From Eubacterium sp. (GTDB taxonomy: Bacteria > Bacillota_A > Clostridia > Lachnospirales > Lachnospiraceae), in contig JAILEL010000123.1 in the NCBI GenBank assembly GCA_024687845.1, forward strand, positions 1 through 38,767: 38,767 nucleotides of DNA, written 5' to 3'. How positions within the stretch are numbered: position 1 is the stretch's first letter; every line of letters begins with the position of its first letter. Positions 28,303 to 36,648 of the stretch are shown here, piece after piece. A program made the translations under genes and the position numbers. Below the pieces are notes generated by a model. It was not told the origin of the DNA. It ran no database searches and saw only the letters and a program-made list of their open reading frames with translations.

Positions 28303-28353
28303 GCATTCACTTACAGCGAAAAAGGCTCACAAAATGAAAAGTTCACAAAAAGA

Positions 28354-28382
28354 AAAAGCTCACAAAAGTGAGCTTTTCTTTT
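28354..28382 (+). terminator. Bidirectional terminator between argH and the FHA gene
   Basis: AAAAGCTCAC (28354-28363) pairs perfectly with GTGAGCTTTT (28368-28377) across an AAAA loop. T-rich tails follow on both strands, so it serves argH (plus) and the FHA-domain gene (minus), whose stop codon overlaps the tail. The 40 bases before it hold two imperfect copies of a TCACAAAA(N)GAAAA unit. Confidence 0.92.
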
Positions 28383-29302
28383 TATCTTACCCAGTATCTG
28401 AATTCTTCATCACCAAGTCTGATATAGTCATCATTCGAAAGCATTATCTCAACTCCCGGCTGGATAAGCTTACCATTAACAAATGTATGATTAGTTGAAT
28501 TATTATCTCTGATATAGCATTCACCATTACTGATCCTGAAAATCGCATGCTTCCTGCTTATCTTTGAATTATCTGATATCTGATAATCACAATTCACAGA
28601 TTTACCTACAAGGAATTCCTTATTCATAATAGGAATAAGTTCATTGGTAGCTACTCTTACCAGATAAGGAACAGGGTTATTATAATTCTCAGAGGTTGTA
28701 AGAACTGATGTTCCTTCATTCTCGCTTGAACCTGAAGTATCTTCATTTATATTTGCTTGTTCAAGAGATAATATATAATTATAAAAGTCTTCCAGATCAA
28801 ACATCAGTTTGCTATCCAGATATTTGAGAATCTGATCAACACATTCAACCGAATCCATATTGGCAAATCTGACCTTGCCAATAAATGTCTGAATAAACTC
28901 TGTAACGTTGCAATCTGAAAAATTCTTCGTTACAGGCATATAAAGAAGCTGAATATCAAGAGTTGATAACTCTATATACATATAATGAACATTCAAAAGC
29001 AATTTATTTAGAGGCATATTATTCTCATTAAAATAAATCAGCTGATTAAGAATATTCGAAAGCATAGCAAGGAATTCACCTTTGTATAACTGCTTACGAA
29101 GGAATTGCTCCAATGGCAATGTAGCAGGAACTTTGAATTGTAATGCTCTAACCCCATCTATAGCAACACAAGAACACTTGGTCTTATTCCCCACAAACTC
29201 ATAGTTATACATCGTCATTTCAAACTGATCTATAGGAACATCCTCTTCCAGTTTAAAATTCAGTGTGAATTCATCGTAGCTCTTATTATTAGTCTCTTCC
29301 AC
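28382..29302 (-). CDS. DUF6382-type protein with C-terminal FHA domain
   Basis: A 306-residue cytosolic protein. The C-terminal quarter (about 225-305) is a forkhead-associated domain that binds phosphothreonine peptides, with VGKSVNCDYQI, the SRKHA core (Arg/His contact residues) and STNHTFVNGKLI. The N-terminal 180 residues match the domain often found in front of FHA in Lachnospiraceae (DUF6382); its function is unknown. Such proteins often belong to Ser/Thr-kinase or type VII-like gene sets, but no kinase, phosphatase or secretion gene is adjacent here. The start is GTG, with GGGGGTG close upstream. A promoter is not clear in the 107-bp gap to typA. Confidence 0.85.
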   Translation of the reverse strand: MEETNNKSYDEFTLNFKLEEDVPIDQFEMTMYNYEFVGNKTKCSCVAIDGVRALQFKVPATLPLEQFLRKQLYKGEFLAMLSNILNQLIYFNENNMPLNKLLLNVHYMYIELSTLDIQLLYMPVTKNFSDCNVTEFIQTFIGKVRFANMDSVECVDQILKYLDSKLMFDLEDFYNYILSLEQANINEDTSGSSENEGTSVLTTSENYNNPVPYLVRVATNELIPIMNKEFLVGKSVNCDYQISDNSKISRKHAIFRISNGECYIRDNNSTNHTFVNGKLIQPGVEIMLSNDDYIRLGDEEFRYWVR

Positions 29303-29409
29303 ACCAACACCCCCAAAACAAAATATATATAAAATATCTTAACATTTTGATGATTATTTTTCAACAATAAACGTCTAAAATTGCATAAAAATATTGTAAT
29401 TTTTTGTAA

Positions 29410-31230
29410 CTATTTACGATTAGCTCTCATTCTGAGTCTTGAGTCAAGTATCTTCTTTCTGATTCTAAGACTAACCGGAGTTATTTCAAGAAGTTCATCA
29501 TTATCCAGGAAATCCAGCGACTGTTCAAGTGACATCTGTCTTGGTGGAACAAGCTTAAGAGCTTCATCAGCTCCTGAAGAACGTGTATTTGTAAGATGTT
29601 TTGTCTTACATACATTTACCTCTATGTCCTCAGAACGGCCGGTTTCTCCTACAACCATACCGGCATATACTTCAGTACCCGGAGCAATAAAGAGTGTTCC
29701 TCTCTCCTGCGCATTGAAAAGTCCATAGGTAACTGCTGTTCCAGCCTCAAATGCAATAAGGCTTCCATTGGATCTGTAATTCATATCCCCCTTATATGGA
29801 TCATAACCATCAAATACAGTGTTAATAACACCATTACCCTTTGTAGCTGTAAGGAATTCACCTCTGAATCCAATAAGTCCTCTTGCAGGGATTCTAAATT
29901 CAAGCCTTGTTACATTTCCATTGGCACTGCCCATTGCAGCAAGCTCACCCTTACGGATGCTCATCATATTAATAACTGTTCCGGCAAACTCTTCAGGAAC
30001 ATCTACTACAGCCATCTCAAATGGTTCAAGCTTCTTTCCGCGCTCATCCTCTTTATAGATAACCTCTGCCTTACTTACAGCAAATTCATAGCCTTCACGT
30101 CTCATATTTTCAATAAGAACTGAAAGATGAAGCTCTCCACGTCCGGATACCTTGAAGGAATCTGTAGATTCTGTATCTTCAACTCTTAGAGAAACATCAG
30201 TATTAAGCTCTCTGTATAATCTGTCTCTAATCTGACGGCTGGTAACGAATTTGCCTTCTTTACCTGCCAGTGGAGAATCATTTACCATGAAATTCATGGA
30301 AATAGTCGGCTCAGTAATCTTCTGAAATGGAATAGCATCCGGTTCATCAACTGAACAGATGGTATCACCGATTTTAAGATCAGCTATACCTGATACAGCA
30401 ACTATAGAACCAACTGTAGCTTCATTTACATCTATTTTGGAAAGTCCTTCATACTCATAAAGCTTAGTAATCTTAACCTTTTCTCTTCTTCCAGGTTCAT
30501 GATGATTTACGATGAGAGCTTCCTGATTAACCTTGATTGTACCATTATCTACCTTACCAACACCAATACGTCCTGTGTATTCGTTATAATCAATTGTGCT
30601 GATAAGAATCTGAGTTCCTCTATCAGGATCACCTTCAGGTGCTGGAATAGAATTGATAATAGTCTCAAAAAGAGGTTTCATATCAGTTCCCGGCTCATCA
30701 GCAGAATAAGAAGCAACCCCATCTCTTGCTGACGCATAAACGAAAGGACAGTCAAGCTGTTTCTCATTTGCATCAAGATCCAGAAGAAGCTCAAGAACCT
30801 CCTCCTCGACAGCCTCAGGTCTTGCATCAGGTCTGTCTATCTTATTAACACAGACAATAACTGAAAGGTCAAGATCAAGAGCCTTCTGAAGTACGAATCT
30901 GGTCTGAGGCATAGGACCTTCAAAAGCATCAACTACAAGAATTACTCCATTTACCATTTTAAGAACACGCTCAACCTCGCCACCGAAATCAGCATGTCCC
31001 GGAGTATCAATAATATTAATCTTAATTCCATTATAGGTTACTGCCGTATTCTTGGAAAGAATTGTAATTCCACGCTCTCTCTCAATATCGTTAGAGTCCA
31101 TGACTCTCTCAGCAACCTCCTGATTTTCTCTGAAAACACCACTCTGTCTCAGAAGGCCATCAACAAGTGTTGTCTTACCGTGGTCAACATGTGCTATAAT
31201 CGCAATATTTCTGATATCTTCTCTTACCAT
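29410..31230 (-). CDS. typA: GTPase TypA/BipA, ribosome assembly and stress factor
   Basis: EF-G-like GTPase acting in ribosome assembly and stress or low-temperature growth. The 606 residues show G1 AHVDHGKTT (14-22), G3 DTPGHADF and G4 NKIDRPDA, then domain II, the EF-G-like domains III and V, and the BipA-specific C-terminal part with [17 protein letters not shown]. The ribosome site is GGAG, 8 bases before ATG. It lies 33 bp after the LtaS-like gene in the same direction and may be transcribed with it. No clear hairpin follows the stop. Confidence 0.97.
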   Translation of the reverse strand: MVREDIRNIAIIAHVDHGKTTLVDGLLRQSGVFRENQEVAERVMDSNDIERERGITILSKNTAVTYNGIKINIIDTPGHADFGGEVERVLKMVNGVILVVDAFEGPMPQTRFVLQKALDLDLSVIVCVNKIDRPDARPEAVEEEVLELLLDLDANEKQLDCPFVYASARDGVASYSADEPGTDMKPLFETIINSIPAPEGDPDRGTQILISTIDYNEYTGRIGVGKVDNGTIKVNQEALIVNHHEPGRREKVKITKLYEYEGLSKIDVNEATVGSIVAVSGIADLKIGDTICSVDEPDAIPFQKITEPTISMNFMVNDSPLAGKEGKFVTSRQIRDRLYRELNTDVSLRVEDTESTDSFKVSGRGELHLSVLIENMRREGYEFAVSKAEVIYKEDERGKKLEPFEMAVVDVPEEFAGTVINMMSIRKGELAAMGSANGNVTRLEFRIPARGLIGFRGEFLTATKGNGVINTVFDGYDPYKGDMNYRSNGSLIAFEAGTAVTYGLFNAQERGTLFIAPGTEVYAGMVVGETGRSEDIEVNVCKTKHLTNTRSSGADEALKLVPPRQMSLEQSLDFLDNDELLEITPVSLRIRKKILDSRLRMRANRK

Positions 31231-31263
31231 AATTTTTCTCCATGTATATATGTAATTTCTAAT

Positions 31264-33393
31264 TTACTCACCTTGATAGAACCATACTTTGGTCCTGCTT
31301 AGTTCATGTTTATCCTTATCTATCTGCGCAACCACTATGCTATCGCCAAAATTTGGTGGTTTCTCCAACGAATCTGCAGAAACCAGAATTGTATTTTCAT
31401 CAACATAGGAAGTACGTTGTCGCTCGTTATTTATCAAAACCTTGGAAAATGGGGTAAAGTTCTGACCTCTTACAACAAGACTTCCTGTAGAATCATTATA
31501 GGATATCTCATCAATGGTTATATCATATAGCCCAAGCCGCATATCAGCTTTTTGGTAAGGCTGAATATAATTAAAAGTAAATCCATCGCCATAGAGCATA
31601 TCGTACTCTATATTATGGACAGCATAATCATAAATGTCATTATTTGATGAATCACCACCAATTCCCTGTACAGCAGCATCAAGCAGACTTTGGGAATCAG
31701 GAACCTCAGTGTTAAAATATTTTCTATGAATATCCTGCATAATTCCAGGAGTAAATCCGACAGCTCTAAGTAAATAATCCGACATTTCATAAGCATAGAG
31801 GTCTCTATCTTCAAGCCCCAGATCAAAACTACTTATAATAACATAATCTGTTTGATTCTCTTCACCATCGACGAACTGTCCTTCATCAAAAGTAAGACTT
31901 GGAATATGGTCTCCATAAAGCAGGAGAACATAATCTCTTCCTCTGATATCCAGTCTTCTTTTCAACAGCCCTATCATCTGATCCATCTCATAACACTGGT
32001 TTACAAAATAGCCAAACTGATTAGTAAGTTCTGGATCATCCTTATCAAGAGTTACTTTGACATGTTCTTTACATTTAAGTTCATTCTTAGGATATCTACC
32101 GTGTCCCTGTACCGAAATCGTATATACCAGATCCGGCTTATCATCATAATCAAGAGCCTTAAAGATTTCTTCCGGCAGACAGTCATCCTTCGCCCAACCG
32201 GTTCTGGTTTTATTAAAATGCAACATATATTCAAGAGAAGTGAAGGTTTCAAAGCCAAGGTTTGCATAGGTTAAATCTCTTGAATAGAATTTGGCTTTAT
32301 TATTATGTATAGCGTGCGTTCCATATCCATTCTGACGAAGAATCTGAGCCATACTTTCACACGGTTTTTCTGTCAGAATTGTTTTATACGGATACTCTCC
32401 TGCACCAAATAATTTACTCTTCATACCAGTCAGAATCTCAAATTCTGAATTAGCAGTTCCGGCACCAATTGCAGGAACTGTAAGCCTTCCGGATGGGTAT
32501 TCCTCCATAAAAGATTTAAAGTTAGGAATCGATTCCTTATCTGTATGAATACCGCTTACGCGATTTATATCTATAAAGGATTCCAGCTGAATGACAATAA
32601 TGTCAGGAAGCTGTTTTTTATTCATCTTATATTTATATTGAACCTCATGTACATCATCCTTCGTCTCAAGCGCACCCTCCACATAAGAATCCACAAGTGT
32701 TTTGCTATAGCCTTCAGGTTTACTTATGCCCTGATCAATAACGCTATTAGAAAAACAATATACAAATCCATAGTTTTTATATGCAACACCAAGATTTGTA
32801 AACTTATCTGAAATAAGAGATGTTTCCAGGGCAAGGAATGTAAATATATATACAACTATAAAGGATATCAAAATAACGATAATAGCCTGAATATAATTAA
32901 CCTTCTCCTTTATCATCGGAGTTTTTAAAAATGCAAGTACAACAACTGTGATAAAGACAATCCCCGCGATTACAATGGCAATTCTCTGGACTAAATTGAA
33001 GTATATATTAAACATACTCAGAACATCAGAGAACATAAGAAAATCTATAGCTGAGAAAGGTGTTATTCTATATCCCAGCAGCACGAAGTTAATCGTACCA
33101 ACACCTATCCAAAGCAACATAATAAAACACATCACAAAACCTCTTCTCTTAAAAAGAAGAGAAAATGATAATGAGAAAAAAGCAATCACAATATTATATA
33201 AGAAAACAAGCGGATTATAAAAAATAAAAACAAATGGAGCAAGAAGAGATCTTCTACCAAGAGTTTCCAGAAGAACAACCTCTACGATTGAAAGCAAGAA
33301 ACCTACAAGGAGCCATTGCCACAAAGGAATCTCATATGATTTTCTGATTACTTTACCAAATCCTGATTTGATATTTTGCAAAAATGCTTTCAT
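31264..33393 (-). CDS. LtaS-family membrane sulfatase with C-terminal IPT/TIG-like domain
   Basis: Integral membrane enzyme of the lipoteichoic acid synthase family, probably transferring phosphoglycerol from phosphatidylglycerol to a surface polymer. The 709 residues have five N-terminal helices (about 25-190) and an extracytoplasmic sulfatase-like domain (about 260-570) with metal residues Glu271 in QLESF, Asp495/His496 in YGDHIPS and His431 in QGHGRYP, and the nucleophile Thr313 in GAGTANSEFE. After the catalytic domain comes an unusual all-beta module (about 625-706) with VRGQNFTPFS, resembling IPT/TIG immunoglobulin-like folds. AGGTGA lies 5 bases before ATG. Which glycerol-phosphate polymer it builds is not known. 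Confidence 0.9.
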   Translation of the reverse strand: MKAFLQNIKSGFGKVIRKSYEIPLWQWLLVGFLLSIVEVVLLETLGRRSLLAPFVFIFYNPLVFLYNIVIAFFSLSFSLLFKRRGFVMCFIMLLWIGVGTINFVLLGYRITPFSAIDFLMFSDVLSMFNIYFNLVQRIAIVIAGIVFITVVVLAFLKTPMIKEKVNYIQAIIVILISFIVVYIFTFLALETSLISDKFTNLGVAYKNYGFVYCFSNSVIDQGISKPEGYSKTLVDSYVEGALETKDDVHEVQYKYKMNKKQLPDIIVIQLESFIDINRVSGIHTDKESIPNFKSFMEEYPSGRLTVPAIGAGTANSEFEILTGMKSKLFGAGEYPYKTILTEKPCESMAQILRQNGYGTHAIHNNKAKFYSRDLTYANLGFETFTSLEYMLHFNKTRTGWAKDDCLPEEIFKALDYDDKPDLVYTISVQGHGRYPKNELKCKEHVKVTLDKDDPELTNQFGYFVNQCYEMDQMIGLLKRRLDIRGRDYVLLLYGDHIPSLTFDEGQFVDGEENQTDYVIISSFDLGLEDRDLYAYEMSDYLLRAVGFTPGIMQDIHRKYFNTEVPDSQSLLDAAVQGIGGDSSNNDIYDYAVHNIEYDMLYGDGFTFNYIQPYQKADMRLGLYDITIDEISYNDSTGSLVVRGQNFTPFSKVLINNERQRTSYVDENTILVSADSLEKPPNFGDSIVVAQIDKDKHELSRTKVWFYQGE

Positions 33394-33540
33394 TTATTCA
33401 CCTGTGATATATTCTCAGTTCAGAATAAAAATATCTTATATTAAATGAAAAAAGCCCTTTATTTACACATAAGAGGGATTATATATTATATTACTATAAA
33501 TTTCAAATAATAAATATTACAAAAAAACAGCCTATAAATG

Positions 33541-33625
33541 GCTCTTTTTTAACAATATTACTCTACTGCTACCCATATATTTAAGTTGAGTAAATTACTT
33601 AATTTTACACGCTCTTTTTTAACAA
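33541..33625 (+). repeat. 15-bp direct repeat
   Basis: The sequence GCTCTTTTTTAACAA occurs at 33541-33555 and again at 33611-33625, 70 bp apart, in the 285-bp gap between the LtaS-like gene and tRNA-Gly. The rest of that gap is AT-rich with no open frame; a weak hairpin of about 4 bp precedes the first copy. Confidence 0.6.
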
Positions 33626-33659
33626 AATAAAAACGCCCTGAAACGAATTGTTTTAGGGC
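33624..33659 (-). terminator. Intrinsic terminator of tRNA-Gly
   Basis: On the minus strand GCCCTAAAAC (33650-33659) pairs with GTTTCAGGGC (33635-33644; one A-C mismatch) around AATTC, followed by GTTTTATTTTGTT. It ends 20 bases after the tRNA. Confidence 0.85.
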
Positions 33660-33678
33660 ATTCTTTAGAAAAAATAAG

Positions 33679-33750
<72 letters not shown>

Positions 33751-33825
33751 ACATACGATAATATTACAACGATGCATTTACATCTTTCATGCCGTATCAG
33801 CAATCTCATCGCTGCAACGATGTAT

Positions 33826-33854
33826 ATATTATCACATGTTAATATCTAAGTCAA
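33826..33854 (-). promoter_or_regulatory. Promoter of tRNA-Gly
   Basis: Minus strand -35 TTGACT (33849-33854), 17-bp spacer and -10 TAATAT (33826-33831). The transcript would begin near 33819, leaving a leader of about 69 bases before the tRNA, with a small ATCG/CGAT hairpin at its start. Confidence 0.7.
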
Positions 33855-33892
33855 GCAATTTTTGAATTATTTTTTGAATCATATATCAAAAT

Positions 33893-34231
33893 GTTACTAT
33901 TCACGGTTAACTCCAAAAACACTCTTAAGTCCACATCGCATAAAGCTTATTCTTATGCAAGCATAAATAAGCTTATATGTGATGTTCTATTGCTGCTTAC
34001 GCAGCACTGAATCGTGTTTTTTGAGTTCCTGCTTGTGCCATATCACTACGTGATATGCAAGGATTGCATGGCAATCCTTGGTTCTGTTATGCAGAACGCA
34101 TCCTCACTTCGTTCGGACCATCGATTACTATGTAATCGACGGCTAAATCGCAGGTATTATGAGATAAGTAAACAAAAAGCGCCTGCAAGCAGTCATTTTT
34201 GTTACTTATCTCATAAACCGTGAATAGTAAC
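33893..34231. repeat. Long MITE-like element packed with hairpins
   Basis: A 339-bp non-coding element with perfect 16-base inverted ends, GTTACTATTCACGGTT (33893-33908) and AACCGTGAATAGTAAC (34216-34231). Inside is a row of perfect hairpins: a compound one at 33932-33981; TGCTGC/GCAGCA (33991-34006); CATATCAC/GTGATATG (34039-34057); a 10-bp stem at 34058-34080; GTTCTG/CAGAAC (34081-34097); TCGATTAC/GTAATCGA (34121-34139). It carries no transposase and no convincing reading frame. The copy at 14287-14365 is its shortened relative. It fills most of the 517 bp between the tRNA and the next gene, ending 22 bp before that gene's ribosome site. No clear target duplication is visible. Confidence 0.85.
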
Positions 34232-34267
34232 GTTGTTTATAAAATGCAAATAACAGGAGGTATCATT

Positions 34268-34699
34268 ATGGCATGCTTTTTGGTGTCAGCAGCTGAGGCA
34301 GTTGTTGTAACTGCAGTTAGAAAAGTTAGTGAGAAGAAGATAGAATCTGATCTGAAGGTAGAGGTTGATTCAGTTGAATCAAGTGACGTAACTGATGTTG
34401 GGAATGCAAGTGGTGCAAAGCTTCCATTACATAGAAAACTTAAGTGGCTTAGCAACATGCTTTGGGGAGGAAGCTTCCTTCTGATGTTCGAGCATATCTG
34501 GCATGGAGAGGTCGTTCCATGGTTCCCATTCCTCACTGCAATGAGTGATCATGCTGATATGATGGAAATGTTTAAGGAGATGGCGACAGTTGGAGTTTCT
34601 ATGGCTGTGCTTATTACCTTGGTATGGGCTGGAATCTGTGCAATAGCAGAGCATATAGTTAAGCGTCCTGAAACTGATAATTCATTTGAAACAGTTTAA
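34268..34699 (+). CDS. Small membrane protein of unknown function, first of a pair
   Basis: A 143-residue protein I cannot assign to a named family, though it resembles conserved uncharacterised proteins of Clostridia. It starts with a hydrophobic segment (MACFLVSAAEAVVVTAV, 1-17), then a charged, Ser/Val-rich linker (20-50), a membrane segment with the motif FEHIWHGE (74-81; His76 and His79), an extracellular-looking loop with PWFPFL and SDHAD (84-97), and a second membrane helix (about 108-129). The paired His and the DH pair could bind a metal or heme, but this is only inference. ATG at 34268 is preferred because AGGAGGT lies 7 bases upstream; a longer frame to 34220 would run into the MITE. 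It is 66 bp before the next small gene in the same direction. Confidence 0.85.
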   Translation: MACFLVSAAEAVVVTAVRKVSEKKIESDLKVEVDSVESSDVTDVGNASGAKLPLHRKLKWLSNMLWGGSFLLMFEHIWHGEVVPWFPFLTAMSDHADMMEMFKEMATVGVSMAVLITLVWAGICAIAEHIVKRPETDNSFETV

Positions 34700-34765
34700 T
34701 ATACAGTTTTCCTAAAAATATGATACAAAAAGTATAAAAACTGTCAGATTGGAAGGGGGCGCAAT

Positions 34766-35077
34766 ATGACACTTCTTATTACTGTTTTTGCAGCAGTTAT
34801 TGCTACAGTTAAATGGTATAACAGAAAAAATGATGATATGAAACTTGGAATTCTGATATTTATGTATTGGGGAGCTTCAATAATGTGGCTCGTAGATGCA
34901 ATATTTGAATTCTCTGAGTTACATGCTGAGTATTTTAGTCCAGCACCAATTGATATGTTAAATGATACATTTCTTGGACTTTCGGTTGTTGCACTTGGAC
35001 TTATAGTTTGGGTTGTAAGACTTCTTATTTTAGATCCGAAGGGTGTTGTAAAAAGAAGCCTTAAAAAAGTAGTTTAA
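34766..35077 (+). CDS. Small three-helix membrane protein of unknown function, second of a pair
   Basis: A 103-residue protein with three predicted helices (about 1-16, 26-46 and 67-88), a basic C-terminus (DPKGVVKRSLKK) and the motif YWGASIMWLVDAIFEF in helix two. A loop with PAPIDMLNDTF separates helices two and three. I do not recognise a named family. GGAAGGGGG lies 5 bases before ATG. It follows the first small membrane protein by 66 bp, an interval containing ACAGTTTT/AAAACTGT (34703-34710 with 34737-34744) that could fold in the mRNA, and is followed by a terminator, so the two form one bicistronic unit and probably one membrane complex. Confidence 0.85.
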   Translation: MTLLITVFAAVIATVKWYNRKNDDMKLGILIFMYWGASIMWLVDAIFEFSELHAEYFSPAPIDMLNDTFLGLSVVALGLIVWVVRLLILDPKGVVKRSLKKVV

Positions 35078-35103
35078 ATTATTAAAAAATAATTGTAAAA
35101 TAT

Positions 35104-35150
35104 AGACACTATTTATGTTTTGTTAAATGTAGGTAGTGTCTTTATTTTTT
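35104..35150 (+). terminator. Terminator of the small membrane-protein pair
   Basis: AGACACTA (35104-35111) pairs with TAGTGTCT (35134-35141), with an inner ATTTA/TAAAT helix, followed by TTATTTTTTT. It lies 27 bp after the stop of the second gene. Confidence 0.75.
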
Positions 35151-35199
35151 TGAAGCACCTACTGAACTGTTACAGACTAATTTAAATGAGGTTAATAGT

Positions 35200-36528
35200 A
35201 TGAAATTTTTTAAGGATGAGAGAGTAAGGAAGAATCTGTTTGTAGGATGTTTTCTTATAATTGTATTTTTTCTTATCTATAATATAGGGCATCTGTATAA
35301 TGGAGTGGCGAAGCTTGTAAATATATTCCTTCCTTTTATTCTTGGCTCTGCTATAGCATTTATATTAAATGTACCAATGAGAGGTATTGAGAAATACCTT
35401 TTTAGAAACAGAGATAAGTTCCCTGATGAAAAATGGGCAGGGATAAGGCGTGCCCTTGCAATTGTTCTGACATTACTTGTTACATTTTTCTTAGTTGCAC
35501 TCATCTTATATATGGTTGTTCCACAGCTGGCTGATACGATTTCCCAGATTGTTAAGCAGATTCCTGTAGGAGTCATGAATATTTCAAAATGGGCCGAGGA
35601 TAATTTCGGCGTAAACGATATAATCCAGGATTTGATTGAGGAGCTGGCGAATGACTGGAAGGCTATTCTTGAGGATGTTACAGGATTCCTGAAAAAATAT
35701 CTGAATAGTATGCTTGAAGGTGGAATAAATGCTATTACCGGCATCGTGTCCGGAGTAACTAACTTCATAATAGGGTTCATTTTTGCAATATATGTTTTAG
35801 CTCAAAAGGAAAAATTAAAGTTTCAGTTCAAGAAAATGACATATGCTCTGCTCAAGAAGGAAACGGCTGACCGATTAGTAGAAATAGCAATGCTGACAAG
35901 TAAGACATTTGCGAATTTTATTTCAGGACAGTGCTTAGAAGCATTTATCTTAGGAAGTATGTTCTTTGTAGTAATGCAGATTATGGGGTTGCCATATTCT
36001 ATGCTTATAAGTGTGCTTATAGGTGCAACGGCTCTTATTCCGATAGTAGGCGCATTTATCGGATGTGGTATAGGATTCCTATTGATTCTTCTCGTGAATC
36101 CAATAAAGGCGTTTGTCTTTTTGATAACTTTTTTAATCATCCAGCAGATCGAGGGAAATATTATTTACCCTAGAGTTGTTGGAAGCTCTGTCGGCCTTCC
36201 GGGCATATGGGTACTTGTTTCAGTTACAGTAGGTGGAAGCCTTTTCGGAGTAGGCGGAATGATTATATTCATTCCACTGGTATCGGTTGTTTATACCCTT
36301 TTCAGACGGTATGTATATAATAGGCTTAATGAGAAAAAGCTTATGGGTATGTTCTATGATGGTTATTCATCGGGTGGAGATACTTCAACCGATGCTAATG
36401 GCGATATTTCTGAGGTAACTGTTGATGCTACGGCAGAAGAAGAGATAGTGAGAACCAGAAGCGGAAAGCCATATAGGCCTAAAAATAAGAATAGAGCGCG
36501 TGGTAAGAAGAATAAGAATAATAAGTAA
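35200..36528 (+). CDS. AI-2E-family transporter
   Basis: A 442-residue polytopic membrane protein of the AI-2E/PerM family. Visible are paired N-terminal helices (12-31 and 38-57), LNVPM after the second, the VPQLADTISQIVKQIP segment, an amphipathic extracellular region (about 125-180), the central FIIGFIFAIYVLAQ helix, and the block ALIPIVGAFIG followed by the QQIEGNIIYPRVVGSSVGL signature near 320-340. Family members have been linked to autoinducer-2 export or to Na+/H+ exchange, and most have no proven substrate. The C-terminal tail (about 400-442) is hydrophilic and ends in a Lys/Asn-rich run. GAGGT lies 9 bases before ATG. A terminator follows. Confidence 0.92.
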   Translation: MKFFKDERVRKNLFVGCFLIIVFFLIYNIGHLYNGVAKLVNIFLPFILGSAIAFILNVPMRGIEKYLFRNRDKFPDEKWAGIRRALAIVLTLLVTFFLVALILYMVVPQLADTISQIVKQIPVGVMNISKWAEDNFGVNDIIQDLIEELANDWKAILEDVTGFLKKYLNSMLEGGINAITGIVSGVTNFIIGFIFAIYVLAQKEKLKFQFKKMTYALLKKETADRLVEIAMLTSKTFANFISGQCLEAFILGSMFFVVMQIMGLPYSMLISVLIGATALIPIVGAFIGCGIGFLLILLVNPIKAFVFLITFLIIQQIEGNIIYPRVVGSSVGLPGIWVLVSVTVGGSLFGVGGMIIFIPLVSVVYTLFRRYVYNRLNEKKLMGMFYDGYSSGGDTSTDANGDISEVTVDATAEEEIVRTRSGKPYRPKNKNRARGKKNKNNK

Positions 36529-36538
36529 TTGTGATTTA

Positions 36539-36562
36539 GGAGCATCGCGGGATGCTCCTTTT
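36539..36562 (+). terminator. Intrinsic terminator of the AI-2E-family gene
   Basis: GGAGCATC (36539-36546) and GATGCTCC (36551-36558) form a perfect 8-bp stem with loop GCGG, followed by TTTT. It lies 10 bp after the stop. Confidence 0.88.
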
Positions 36563-36648
36563 GACTTGACTTATATTTGCAACTGTAATTGAGTGGAGTT
36601 TTGTGATAAACTGAGAAAATCTGATAAGTAAAGGATATAAAGAGTATA

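Noticed and set aside
29596..30123. A 175-codon frame antisense to typA
   Set aside because: It is fully contained in typA, with unusual composition and no start signal.
33440..33490. Possible terminator CCCT...AGGG with a T-run before the LtaS-like gene
   Set aside because: The stem has two mismatches and lies upstream of the gene; it is too weak to call.
34014..34223. A 69-codon open frame inside the long MITE
   Set aside because: It is composed of hairpin arms, has no ribosome site and lacks any protein-like pattern.
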